A stretch of DNA of 64,000 nucleotides from Actinokineospora alba (lineage in GTDB: Bacteria > Actinomycetota > Actinomycetes > Mycobacteriales > Pseudonocardiaceae): assembly GCF_004362515.1 (NCBI RefSeq), contig NZ_SNXU01000001.1:6324001-6388000 (forward strand), read 5' to 3'. This document shows positions 36,501 through 43,877 of this stretch, piece by piece (positions within the stretch are counted from its first letter, which is position 1; every line of letters starts with the position of its first letter). A program made the position numbers and the translations under genes. The notes beneath the pieces were generated by a model. That model worked only from the letters and a program-made list of their open reading frames with translations. It ran no database searches and was not told where the DNA came from.

Positions 36501-38530
36501 ACGCCAAGCTCCTGCCAGGGCAGGTCCACCCGTTCAGCGATGAGCTGCGCGGGCCGTTCGAGTCCGGTGTGGACGAACCCCGCACGCAGGTTCGGGTGGC
36601 GGTCGACCACGGCTTGCGCAGCGGCGCGGAGTCGGCTGCTGTCCAGGGGTCCGTGCAGGTCGAAGGCGAACTGCATGGCGTAGGCGTCCGGCGCGGACTC
36701 GTCGAAGGCGGCGTGGAAGAGCAGGCCCTCCTGCAGCGGCGTCAGCGGCCAGGTCTCCACCGCCCAGGGGTAGCTGGTCTTCAGCAGCGCGGCGTCCGCC
36801 GCGGAAGGGCCGGGCAGGGTCGATGGGGTTTCGGCGTCCGCTTCGGTTGCCACCGTCGCCAAGGCCGCGGCGGTGCGGTGTTCGAACACCTGCTTGGGGG
36901 TGAGGAGCAAGCCCGCGCGCCGCGCCCGGCCCGCCAGCAGCATGGACAGCACGCTGTCGCCGCCCATGGCGAAGAAGTCGTCGTCAAGGTCCACTTCGGA
37001 CTCTTCGAGCACCTCGGCGAGCAACGCCCGCAGCAGCTCCTCGCGCGGGGTCCCTGTCCGGCCGGTCCCGGCTGACGCACGGGCGGGCGCGGGCAGCGCC
37101 AGCCGGTCGAGCTTTCCGCTGGGGGTCAAGGGGAACTCGGCCATGACCACGAAGTCGGCGGGCACCATGTGCTCGGGGAGCGCCTTGGCGGCCCACGCCG
37201 TCAGCTCGGCCGGGTCGCACTGGGTCAGGACGTGCGCGACGAGCCTGGGCGCGCCGGGGTGATCGGTCCGCACGGACACGGCCGCCTGGGTGACCCCGGG
37301 GTGGGCGTTGAGGACGGCTTCGATCTCGCCGAGTTCGACGCGGAAGCCGCGGAGCTTGACCTGGCCGTCGGAGCGGCCGACGAAGTCGAGCGCGCCGTCC
37401 TCGCGCCACCGGGCGAGGTCACCGGTGCGGTAGAGGCGGGAACCGGGTGCGCCGAAGGGGTTGGCGACGAACCGCTCGGCGGTCAGGGCGGGCCTGCCGA
37501 GGTAGCCGTGGGCAAGTTGGTGGCCCGCCAGGTACAGCTCCCCCACCTCGCGTGTGGGGCGCAGGTCCGCGTCGAGCACGTAGGTCTGGGTGTTCCACAC
37601 CGGGCGGCCGATCGGCACCGACGACTCGGGCTTGCGCGGGTCGCATTCCCAGTAGGTGACGTCGACAGCGGCCTCGGTGGGGCCGTACAGGTTGTGCAGG
37701 CCCGCGTCGAGCAGCGTGGCGAATCGCGCGGCAAGATCCCCGGGCAGCGCCTCGCCGCTGCAGATCACCCGGCGCAGACCCGTGCAGGCATCGGGAACGG
37801 TGGGCTCCTGAAGGAACGCACGGAGCATCGACGGTACGAAGTGGACAGTCGTGATCCGCTCGTCGCGGATGAGCGCGGCCAGGTAGGCCGGGTCGCGGTG
37901 GCCGTCCGGCCTGGCCACGACCAGCGCGGCGCCGGTGATCAGCGGCCAGAAGAACTCCCACACCGAGACGTCGAAGCTCGACGGCGTCTTCTGCAGGACC
38001 CGGTCGTCGGCGCCGAGGCGGTACTCGGCCTGCATCCAGAGCAGCCGGTTGACGATGCCGCGGTGCGGCACCATGACGCCCTTCGGCCTGCCGGTGGAAC
38101 CGGAGGTGTAGATCACGTAGGCGGTGTCGGCGGGAACCCACCCGGCGGACTCGGTGGCGACCAGGCCCTCGGGGCGCAACACCAGTATCGGTGCGGCGTC
38201 GGCGAGCATGAACGCCACCCGGTCGGCCGGGTAGTCCGGGTCGACCGGAAGGTAGGCCGCGCCGGCGCGGAGCACCGCGAGCAGGCTCACGACCAAGTCG
38301 ATCGACCGGGGCATGGCGATGGCGACGACGCGGCCGGGCCCGGCGCCGCGGTCGCGGAGGGTGTCGGCCAGCCGGTCCACCCGCTCGGCGAGGTCGGCGT
38401 AGGTCAGCGTGACGCCCTCGAAGCTGAGCGCGGGCGCCCCCGGCGTCCGCGTGGCCTGCTCGGCGAACAGCCCCGCGATGGTCGGCTCCGCCTCGATGGA
38501 CCTCTCCGCGCCGGCTCCGAACTCGATCAT
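30596..38530 (-). CDS. NRPS1: initiating synthetase, three modules (A-T-C-A-T-C-A-T)
   Basis: A 2644-aa synthetase starting with an A domain and no C domain, so it is the initiation protein. GGGAGAGG precedes the ATG. Marks by residue: A core about 140; T1 GGDSV 524; C HHHIVLDGWS 722; A core 1163; T GGHSL 1547; C HHIAGDGWS 1726; A core 2208; T GGHSLLATK 2589. Codes read from the sequence: DVWHISLVDK (matches the known Ser code), DILQLGLVWK (matches the known Gly code, one conservative change) and DVADVGVVVK (first six as in some Arg codes; tentative). T1 has GGDS rather than GGHS and is followed by an LTPLQEGLLFH-type C domain, although no epimerase domain is present. It ends in a T domain that hands over to the N-terminal C of NRPS2. 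Confidence 0.95.
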   Translation of the reverse strand: MIEFGAGAERSIEAEPTIAGLFAEQATRTPGAPALSFEGVTLTYADLAERVDRLADTLRDRGAGPGRVVAIAMPRSIDLVVSLLAVLRAGAAYLPVDPDYPADRVAFMLADAAPILVLRPEGLVATESAGWVPADTAYVIYTSGSTGRPKGVMVPHRGIVNRLLWMQAEYRLGADDRVLQKTPSSFDVSVWEFFWPLITGAALVVARPDGHRDPAYLAALIRDERITTVHFVPSMLRAFLQEPTVPDACTGLRRVICSGEALPGDLAARFATLLDAGLHNLYGPTEAAVDVTYWECDPRKPESSVPIGRPVWNTQTYVLDADLRPTREVGELYLAGHQLAHGYLGRPALTAERFVANPFGAPGSRLYRTGDLARWREDGALDFVGRSDGQVKLRGFRVELGEIEAVLNAHPGVTQAAVSVRTDHPGAPRLVAHVLTQCDPAELTAWAAKALPEHMVPADFVVMAEFPLTPSGKLDRLALPAPARASAGTGRTGTPREELLRALLAEVLEESEVDLDDDFFAMGGDSVLSMLLAGRARRAGLLLTPKQVFEHRTAAALATVATEADAETPSTLPGPSAADAALLKTSYPWAVETWPLTPLQEGLLFHAAFDESAPDAYAMQFAFDLHGPLDSSRLRAAAQAVVDRHPNLRAGFVHTGLERPAQLIAERVDLPWQELGVADFDRVAEAERAHRFDLAAPPLLRFTLVRLGAEHHRVLLTHHHIVLDGWSMPLLISDLLSHYAAEPTAPPVRYADYLGWLAGQDAEAGERAWLDLLDGIDEPTLVAAADKEHTETELCVVELPEEATTRLREALRANGITLSTAVQAAWAAVLGRLTGRADVVFGTTVSTRPAAVAGVESAIGFLINTVPVRVRLDPAQSVREHLGDLQSQLSAMAEHHHVGLTDIQRATGDLFDTLTVFENFPATVAAPEGGPQVGELSTTYPSHYPLGLYAAPGPRLTLRLRYRPDVVTDALARRIAGQVARWLEAADLDAALGTVDLIDPDERRKLLSANDTAAPMSDDLVDLIGRGAARAPDAVAVVAGVDTLTHAELDSRANRLARYLVDRGAGPDRFVAVALPRSADLVVALLAVLKSGAAYVPIDPDYPADRVRWMIEDADPALVLAGADFAEGATVLDDPRTAALIDAYPDDDPGIRPGPLAAAYTIFTSGSTGRPKGVVVTRGALVNFLLSMATRCPLGPKDRLLAVTTVAFDIAGLELYLPLLSGAAVVVADKDSVLDPAALAALLQRSGATVMQATPSLWQGLIAEAPDQARGLRMLVGGEALPPGLADSMRALGASVTNLYGPTETTVWSTAADLDDRPGAPTIGLPIANTSVYVVDAALRPVPAGVPGELYIGGAGLARGYLGRAALSAERFVADPFGPTGSRMYRTGDLVRWGDDGRLDFLGRVDHQVKLRGFRIELGEIEAALAAAPGVERVAVVVREDAPGDKRLVAYAVPESLDPMVLRAHAESRLPEYMVPAAVVALGALPLTPNGKLDRAALPVPDRRAYHAIGTRKPTSPRQEVLCELFAEILGLPGVGIDDDFFDLGGHSLAAIRLAGRVRAVFGVELRIKTVFDTPTVAGLVEAIDSAGVAREALERGERPSRIPLSFAQQRLWFLNRLEGPSATYNIPLTLRLSGALDVAALRAAIGDVVTRHEILRTVLPEVDGEPHQHILEPFTELHLEQVADLDGAVHRAATLGFDLTVETPLRAHLFSAGDEHTLCLVLHHIAGDGWSLTPLTRDLAHAYAARHAGDAPQWTELPVQYADYTLWQHRLLTAGGTLEPQLAYWASTLAGLPDQLELPTDRPRPTVATYRGDTVPISFGADLHRRLADLGRAHGATVFMVVQAGLAALLNRLGAGADIPIGTPVAGRADAALDDLVGFFVNTLVLRNDTSGDPTFRELLRRTRETDLGAYAHPDLPFERLVDELNPARSLARHPLFQVMLVFQNALAHELDLPDLTTSVEIAPAGVAKFDLVFDLGERRADDGTPAGIDGAIEYSTDLFDAVTVAEFAEALVRLLDSAAADPDQPISGLTVLSAAQQDRVVRELNATDTPVDTRPLPDLVQARVAADPGAPAVVCGTEELSYGELNARANRLAHHLVLLGVGPESLVALGLPRSAEMVVAWLAVLKAGAAYLPIDPAYPADRIAYMLADAKPALVLAVADTAAAFPTSLVLDDPATAATIAAHPDSDLTDADRTAPLRVAHPAYVIYTSGSTGRPKGVVLSHRGIASVAAAHIERMGLRPGSRFLLVVSISFDVSMADIAMTLLSGALLVVPEPGRQLVGPDLAALIDEHGVTHTDLVAPMLASIPAGTDLPTLRGFVVGGEACTAELVARWSPDRTMMQVYGPTETTVVATMSDPLHGRETPPIGKPIHNVRVHVLDSALRPVLPGVPGELYIAGGGLARGYLDRPALTAERFVPDPYGPPGSRMYRTGDLVRRRRGGDLEFVGRADQQVKLRGFRVELGEIEAAVAVFPDVAETAVVVREDQPGLKRLVAYVRPAGIDGAALRAHLTGVLPDHMVPAAVVGLDAFPLTPNGKLDRAALPAPDLAAAPDSREPRTEHETALCEVFSQVLGVAKVGIDDNFFDLGGHSLLATKVVSRVRAALGVELSIRSLFEAPTVVRLAVEVASAKRARPALVARPRRTV

Positions 38531-38564
38531 CGCACCTCTCCCAAGCGCTGGTGGCCCCCGCGCC

Positions 38565-38775
38565 GGTCCACTTCACCGATGTGGCCGGTTCGCCTCCGCA
38601 GCCTGCCGGGCGCCACCGCGCCTCACCCGTGCCAATGTCCGGCGATGTGGACCGTTCTGGAGCGGCGAAGTTCCGATACCGTCCCCCAAGCGGGCCGTAA
38701 CACCCGTGATCGGCGCGGACCGCAGCGAGGGCGGGCCACACCGGTCCAATTCAGGCCAGTGGAGCGAAATGGACC
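38565..38775. promoter_or_regulatory. Divergent NRPS1/MocR control region with GGTCCA/TGGACC half-sites
   Basis: Within the 238-base gap between the NRPS1 start (38530) and the MocR start (38769) there are four half-sites: GGTCCA at 38565 and 38743, TGGACC at 38648 and 38770. The 38648 site continues as CGTTCTGG, as at the M28 promoters. The last site covers the MocR start codon, which would suit autoregulation. Binding is inferred only. Confidence 0.5.
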
Positions 38776-40250
38776 GTCTCACCGACGCGGGCGCACTTGT
38801 CGAGCTACTCGGTGACTGGACGACCGCGCACGGGCCGCTGTACCGAAAGCTGGCGGGCGCGGTCGCGAAGTGCATCGATGCGGGCGACCTGCGGGCGGGC
38901 CAGCGCCTGCCTTCGGAGCGGGACCTGGCCAAGCTGCTCACCGTCAGCCGGGCCACCGTGGTGGCCGCCTACGACGAACTGCGCGGCGGTGGACTGGTCG
39001 ACAGCCTGCGCGGCAGCGGCACCCGGGTGGCCACCCGGGCCCGGCCGAAGTCCTCCGGGTCCGACGGCCGGGTCCCCGGCGGCCGGGCCACCTCGATCTT
39101 CCAGCGGCTCGTCGACGGGCCGGGCGAGATCATCTCGCTGGCCATGGCGGTCGAGCCCGCGGCACCGGAACTGACCGAAGCCATCCGCGACCTGGCGGGC
39201 ACCGACCTCGACGACCTGATGGCCGACGTCGGCTACCACCCCCGCGGCTACCCACCTCTGCGTGAGGCGGTGGCCGACCACTACGCGGAACTGTGGCTGC
39301 CCACGACCCCGGACCAGGTGCTGGTGACCACGGGCGCGCAGCAGGTGATCGGCCTGGTGGCGCAGATGTACCTGCGGCCGGGGTGCACGGTGATCGTCGA
39401 GTCACCGAGCTGGCCGGGCTGCCTCGACGTCTTCCGCGCGGCGGGTGCGCGATTGGTGGGCGTCCCGCTCGATGAGGAAGGCATCCGACCCGACCACCTC
39501 GCGAAGGCATTCGCCGACGAGAAGCCGGTGCTGGCCTACGTGATGCCGACCTTCCACAACCCCACCGGCGCTTTGATGTCCACCGGCAGACGGCAGCGGG
39601 TGGCGGAACTGGCCGCGAAGTTCGACGTACCGGTGTTGGAGGACAACGCCTACACCGGTTTCGTCAGCCGCGACGGCGTGGCGGCGTTGTCCCCCATCGG
39701 CGCTTTCGCCCGGGGGAACGCGGAAATCCTCACGGTGGGTTCGATGGCGAAGGCGGTGTGGGGCGGCCTGCGGATCGGATGGGTCCGTGGGCCCAGCGCC
39801 ATCATCGAGCGGCTGGCCCGGTACAAGGTGCGGGCGGACCTCGGAAGCCCGGTTCTGGACCAGGCACTAACGGCCCGGCTGCTGCCGAAACTGTCGGACA
39901 TCGCGGCGGCACGTGGGGACATCTTGCGGCAGCGGCTCGATCACCTGCAGAACCTGCTCACCGACCGGCTCCCCAGTTGGCGGTGGCGAACGCCGGATGG
40001 GGGCTCGGCGTTGTGGATCGAGCTACCGGACACCTCGGCACAGATCTTCGCCCAGGTGGCGTTACGGCATGGGGTGGAGCTGGTGCCTGGATCGGCGACC
40101 GACCCGAGTGGGGGCCATGACAATTACGTGCGGCTGCCGTTCACACTGCCCAGCGATGTGCTGACTGAACTGGTGCATCGACTTGCGCTGGCCTGGAACG
40201 ATTTGCGCCGGCATGGTCCGGTGGGCGAAGTGCCGGGGCCGATCATCTAG
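38769..40250 (+). CDS. MocR-type (GntR/aminotransferase) transcription regulator
   Basis: A 493-aa protein: an N-terminal GntR winged helix (about 20-95, with AGQRLPSERDLAKLLTVSRATVVAAYDELRGGGLV) fused to a fold-type-I aminotransferase domain (about 120-480). The PLP lysine is in GSMAKAVWGGLRIGW (about 327), and YHPRGYPPLREAVADHY and PTFHNPTGA are present. The start is the ATG at 38769 after GGAGCG; an upstream in-frame extension covers the divergent promoter. MocR proteins bind PLP or an amino-compound and control nearby genes, commonly divergent ones. Here the likely target is the NRPS operon, and possibly the M28 units through the shared half-sites. Confidence 0.92.
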   Translation: MDRLTDAGALVELLGDWTTAHGPLYRKLAGAVAKCIDAGDLRAGQRLPSERDLAKLLTVSRATVVAAYDELRGGGLVDSLRGSGTRVATRARPKSSGSDGRVPGGRATSIFQRLVDGPGEIISLAMAVEPAAPELTEAIRDLAGTDLDDLMADVGYHPRGYPPLREAVADHYAELWLPTTPDQVLVTTGAQQVIGLVAQMYLRPGCTVIVESPSWPGCLDVFRAAGARLVGVPLDEEGIRPDHLAKAFADEKPVLAYVMPTFHNPTGALMSTGRRQRVAELAAKFDVPVLEDNAYTGFVSRDGVAALSPIGAFARGNAEILTVGSMAKAVWGGLRIGWVRGPSAIIERLARYKVRADLGSPVLDQALTARLLPKLSDIAAARGDILRQRLDHLQNLLTDRLPSWRWRTPDGGSALWIELPDTSAQIFAQVALRHGVELVPGSATDPSGGHDNYVRLPFTLPSDVLTELVHRLALAWNDLRRHGPVGEVPGPII

Positions 40251-40339
40251 CTGCCGGTTTCGGCTGCCGGGCGTCTGTAACTGCACGGCCGGCTTGAACT
40301 GTGCGGCCGACCTAGCGCGGAGGGCGCCTATGGGACCCG

Positions 40340-40497
40340 TTGCCCCTGCACTTCCCCCTTGCCCCTCGTCCTGGCCGCCTTTAACTCTCGATCATCGGTG
40401 TCAAGGGTCAGCTTGCTGATCGCGAAGCGACGGCGCTCGCGCCGCCCTTGACGCCGATGATCGAGAGTTAAACAATCAAGCCAGAGGGGCCCACCCC
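40340..40497 (+). repeat. Structured multi-hairpin palindromic element, copy C with flanks
   Basis: The core (40380-40472) matches copies A/B at 12 kb, with the conserved left flank (TGCACTTCCCCCTTGCCCC, then CTCGTCCTGGCCGC) and right flank (GCCAGAGGGGCCCACCC). Hairpin 1 is TCAG-CTTG-CTGA here versus TCGG-CTTG-CCGA in A; hairpin 3 is CGGCG-CTCG-CGCCG versus CGGCCG-TTTA-CGGCCG. Both are paired changes. It fills the gap between the convergent MocR and LAL genes and may act as a two-way terminator. The 279-base gap holds nothing else I can name. Confidence 0.85.
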
Positions 40498-40529
40498 CGG
40501 ATTCCCCCGCGCAGAGCACTCCTGCGCTA

Positions 40530-43484
40530 TCACCGCGAGGCGGCACCCGGAGTGTCAGCCGCGAAAGCCCCCTCAGCAAACTTGCTCAAAGCGATCCGAT
40601 TCGGCAACCCCGTCTTGGTGATCAAGCTGGAAACATGCTTCTCCACCGTCCGCTGCGACAAATGCAGCTGATCAGCGATTTCCCTGTTCCCCAACCGTTT
40701 CACCAGCAAGCGCAAAACCTCGTACTCCCGCACCGTCACCCCAGAAGACCGCAAAGCCACCGGTATCTCATCAATCCCACCCCGCCGTTGCGCGATCTTC
40801 GCCCCCGACCGGCGCATCAGAGAACGGCAAGCACCGGCAACGGCCGGGACTTCGGCGGTGTGGAAGTACTCCTCAGCGGCACGCAGCCACTCGACGGGTT
40901 CGCCCCAGCCGCCCGCCAACGCGGCCTCCCCCACCAAACGGAGACCCAAGTGGCGGGCCATCGCATACGGCTCGCCGATAGCCAGTGCCTCGGCGACGGT
41001 GGCCGTTGCTTCAGCGTGACCCGCTTGCCCTTCCAGGACCGCTCGGGCGAACACGGCGAACTGGCGGTCCCACCGAAGCCTGCTCGCCGGGGCGGCCACC
41101 ACCCGGTCGTAGCGGGTCCAGTCCACTTCGCCGGACAGGGCGCCCAGCAGCAGGTCCAACCCGTACCGGCCGGTGAGCTGGAACATGTTGGGGTTGCTCT
41201 CCTCAGCCGCGAGTGAGCTGGCCAGTTCCGTGCGGGCCAAGTCCGGGTTTTCCTCCAGCAGGGCGCAGAAGGCGCGGGCCAGGCCGTGCACCCGGGACGC
41301 GTGCTGGGCCTGGTCGCCGCCCCGGTGGTGGAACTCGGCGAGGGCGGTGTCCAGGTCTCGGCGTCGGCCGCGGTGGCCCGCGAGGACCGCGCGGTACAGC
41401 AGCATGTACTGGGTGGTCTCCAACAGCTTCAACCGGGTCGTCGCCGCGACCACCTGCTCGATCAGCGTCCCGGCCGCGTCGAAGTCGCCGCGGAGGATGA
41501 GTTGTAGGGCGATGTTGACTTCGGCCTGGTAGCGGGCGGTCACCGCGCCGAACCGGGACGCCTGCTCCCGGGCCTGTTCGAGCCGGTCGATGCTGCCGTC
41601 GCGCAGGGCGCCGTCGTGGCCGAGGCGGACCAAGGCGTGGGTTTCCCAGATCGGCAGGTTGTGCTGCACGGCAAGGGATCTGCTGCGCTCCAGCAGGGCG
41701 GTGGCCTCCTCGGGGTCGCGTGGGCGGGTCAACGCCCCGAGCAGCTGCAACGCCTGGCAGGCCACCGCGGGCAGCGGCACGGCCTCGGCGACCACCGCGG
41801 CCCGCCGAGCCATCTCCTCGGCCTTGCGCATCTGCCCCGGCCCCGGCACGTCCATCTCCAGGTGCGCGGCGACGACGTCGATGGGGGCGGTGTCCTCGGC
41901 GGCGGCGTCCGGGCCGATCAGCGCCCGGGCGGCGGCCACCTGGTTGAGTCCGTCGGCCACCCGGCCCGCGTGCACAGCGACCCACGCGATGCGCGTGTGC
42001 AGCCGCGCCCTGCGCTGCGCCGACAGCCCGGCGCCCACCTGGTCGAGGATGCCGACGACGGCGAGCGCCCGGTCGATCAACCCGGCCTCGGCGAGCGCGT
42101 AGAGCTGGGTCTCCAGGGCCGCGGCCCGCGCCGCCGGGTCGTGGGCGAGCAGATCCCATGCCTTGTCCAGCAACGTGACCGCCGACTGGGCCGCACCCTG
42201 GGCGAGCGCCCGAGCGCCCGACTCCGCGAACAGCAGGCCCGCGCGGACCGGGTCGCCCGCGTCGACCCGCAGGGCGGCGCACAGCTGGCACCACTCCCCC
42301 GGCAGCCCCGGGTACACCCGCTCCACCCCGTCGGCGACCTCATGGGCGAGCCGCGCCCGCTCGCCGGGGCTGAGCAGGGTCAGCAGCGCCTCGACGATGA
42401 GCTGGTGCCGGAAGACGTACCAGTCGGGCGTGTGCCCGTCCGGGGCCACCAACTGGGTCGCGAGATCACCGTGCAGATGGCTGAGCAGGTCCCGGTAGTC
42501 GAGCCCGGTGACCGCCTGCACCACCGCGGGCGGGAACCGCCTGCCCAGGACCGCCGCGACCGACAGGACGTCGCGGGTGCGCGGGCCGAGCAAGTCGACC
42601 CGGGTGGCCATGCTGCGCACGAACGTGGCCGGCAGAGTCGTGTGCAGCTCGTCGGTGACCTGCCACCCGTCGCCGCCCTGGACGAGCAGCCCGCCGTCGA
42701 TGACTCCGCCGAGCAGTTCCTCGATGCGGAACGGGTTTCCCGCGCTGCCCGCCCACAGCAGGTCCACCGCGGGCTCGGGCACCTCCTCGGCGCGCACACC
42801 GAGATTGGAGCCGACGAGCCTGCGCATGTCGGCCCGGTCGAGCCGGTCCAGCTCGATCAGCACGCCCGTGCCGCGCTGCCCGGCCGACCGGGCCAGGTCC
42901 AGCGCCGGGCACTGGTCGGCGCGGATCGTGCCCAGCAGCATGGTGGGCTGCCGGTCGAGGTTGTCGATCAGGTACTCGACGACCGCCAGCGTCTCCGCGT
43001 CGGCGTCCTGCAGGTCGTCGAGGATCATCAGGCAGCCGCGCTCGTGCCCGGCGAGCCCGGTCAGCCGCAGCACCGCCTCGGCCAGGATCACCAGCGACGC
43101 GGACTCGGCCTCGGCGGGCGGGTCGCCCCAGTCCGGGATGAGCCGGGCCAGGATCGGCCGGTACGGACCGAGCGCGGCGACGTCGATCGGGTCGCCGGTG
43201 CGCAGCAGCGAAAGCAGCGCCTCGGTCAGCGAGCGGTAGGGAACCATCGGGCCGATGGCGCTGCCGCGGCCGCGCAGCAGCCGCATGTCCGCGGCGAAGC
43301 CGAGATCCGCGGCGGCCGCGGCGAGCCGCGACTTGCCGATTCCGCTTTCGCCGACCAGGAACATCGCGCCGCCGCGCCCCCCGCGCGCGGACTTCAGCGC
43401 GGACTCGATCGCATCGAGTTCATCGTCTCGCCCGACGATGACTGAAGTCCGATTCACGGGCCGCACAGTACCTATGTCAGTCAA
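40530..43484 (-). CDS. LAL-family (large ATP-binding LuxR) regulator
   Basis: A 984-aa regulator. N-terminal AAA/NTPase with Walker A GESGIGKSRL (about 45-54) and Walker B MILDDLQDAD; a long helical, TPR-like middle; C-terminal LuxR helix-turn-helix (about 915-975, with LTVREYEVLRLLVKRLGNREIADQL and HLSQRTVEKHVSSLITK). The start is uncertain: TTG at 43484 gives the listed length, and GTG at 43466 or 43457 would also fit; none has a good ribosome site. Such proteins are usually pathway-specific activators of biosynthetic clusters. It is convergent to MocR and lies beyond the peptide gene on the same strand. It could control the LanM pair, the trp-like operon or the NRPS. Confidence 0.92.
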   Translation of the reverse strand: MTDIGTVRPVNRTSVIVGRDDELDAIESALKSARGGRGGAMFLVGESGIGKSRLAAAAADLGFAADMRLLRGRGSAIGPMVPYRSLTEALLSLLRTGDPIDVAALGPYRPILARLIPDWGDPPAEAESASLVILAEAVLRLTGLAGHERGCLMILDDLQDADAETLAVVEYLIDNLDRQPTMLLGTIRADQCPALDLARSAGQRGTGVLIELDRLDRADMRRLVGSNLGVRAEEVPEPAVDLLWAGSAGNPFRIEELLGGVIDGGLLVQGGDGWQVTDELHTTLPATFVRSMATRVDLLGPRTRDVLSVAAVLGRRFPPAVVQAVTGLDYRDLLSHLHGDLATQLVAPDGHTPDWYVFRHQLIVEALLTLLSPGERARLAHEVADGVERVYPGLPGEWCQLCAALRVDAGDPVRAGLLFAESGARALAQGAAQSAVTLLDKAWDLLAHDPAARAAALETQLYALAEAGLIDRALAVVGILDQVGAGLSAQRRARLHTRIAWVAVHAGRVADGLNQVAAARALIGPDAAAEDTAPIDVVAAHLEMDVPGPGQMRKAEEMARRAAVVAEAVPLPAVACQALQLLGALTRPRDPEEATALLERSRSLAVQHNLPIWETHALVRLGHDGALRDGSIDRLEQAREQASRFGAVTARYQAEVNIALQLILRGDFDAAGTLIEQVVAATTRLKLLETTQYMLLYRAVLAGHRGRRRDLDTALAEFHHRGGDQAQHASRVHGLARAFCALLEENPDLARTELASSLAAEESNPNMFQLTGRYGLDLLLGALSGEVDWTRYDRVVAAPASRLRWDRQFAVFARAVLEGQAGHAEATATVAEALAIGEPYAMARHLGLRLVGEAALAGGWGEPVEWLRAAEEYFHTAEVPAVAGACRSLMRRSGAKIAQRRGGIDEIPVALRSSGVTVREYEVLRLLVKRLGNREIADQLHLSQRTVEKHVSSLITKTGLPNRIALSKFAEGAFAADTPGAASR

Positions 43485-43560
43485 AGGTGGTCTATCGATA
43501 CGCGGATGGTGGCCCGGGTCTGCGCCCGGTCCGCCATCCGCGTCGGCATTCAGCCCACGA

Positions 43561-43836
43561 CTACTTGGGCTTCTCCGGGCAGCACGTCGTGCTGGTGGGC
43601 CACGACGCGAGGTTCGCCGGATCGTCGAAGATGCCGCTGAACCCCACCGCCGTCGCGGCTCCCGCGGTCACCACGAGCCCCGCGAGGGCCGCGGCACGCA
43701 GTCCGAAGGACACCGTGGGACGCAGTCTCCGCAGGCCACGGCCAGGCTCGGGTAACGCTTGGCCGTCACCTCCGGCCACGTGATCCTCTGCGGTGAACTC
43801 TTGCGACACCACGGATTCAGCTTGTCTGTCGGACAC
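43561..43836 (-). CDS. 91-aa peptide ending in TSTTCC, candidate LanM substrate
   Basis: GTG start at 43836 with a strong GGGAGGAAA site 6 bases upstream; 41 bases after the LanM-like gene on the same strand. The N-terminal half (about 1-42) is acidic and leader-like (SVVSQEFTAEDHVAGGDGQALPEP). Residues about 43-66 are hydrophobic (LRAAALAGLVVTAGAATAVGF), and the tail SGIFDDPANLASWPTSTTCC plus PEKPK has five Ser/Thr before two adjacent Cys. Ser/Thr upstream of Cys next to a LanM gene is what a lanthipeptide precursor needs. The membrane-like segment and the lack of a classic GG/GA cleavage site just before the tail are unusual. It could instead be a small membrane protein. Not recognised as any named family. 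Confidence 0.6.
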   Translation of the reverse strand: MSDRQAESVVSQEFTAEDHVAGGDGQALPEPGRGLRRLRPTVSFGLRAAALAGLVVTAGAATAVGFSGIFDDPANLASWPTSTTCCPEKPK

Positions 43837-43877
43837 GGGTTTCCTCCCACTGACGGTTTTCCTGACGAGCCGGCCGA

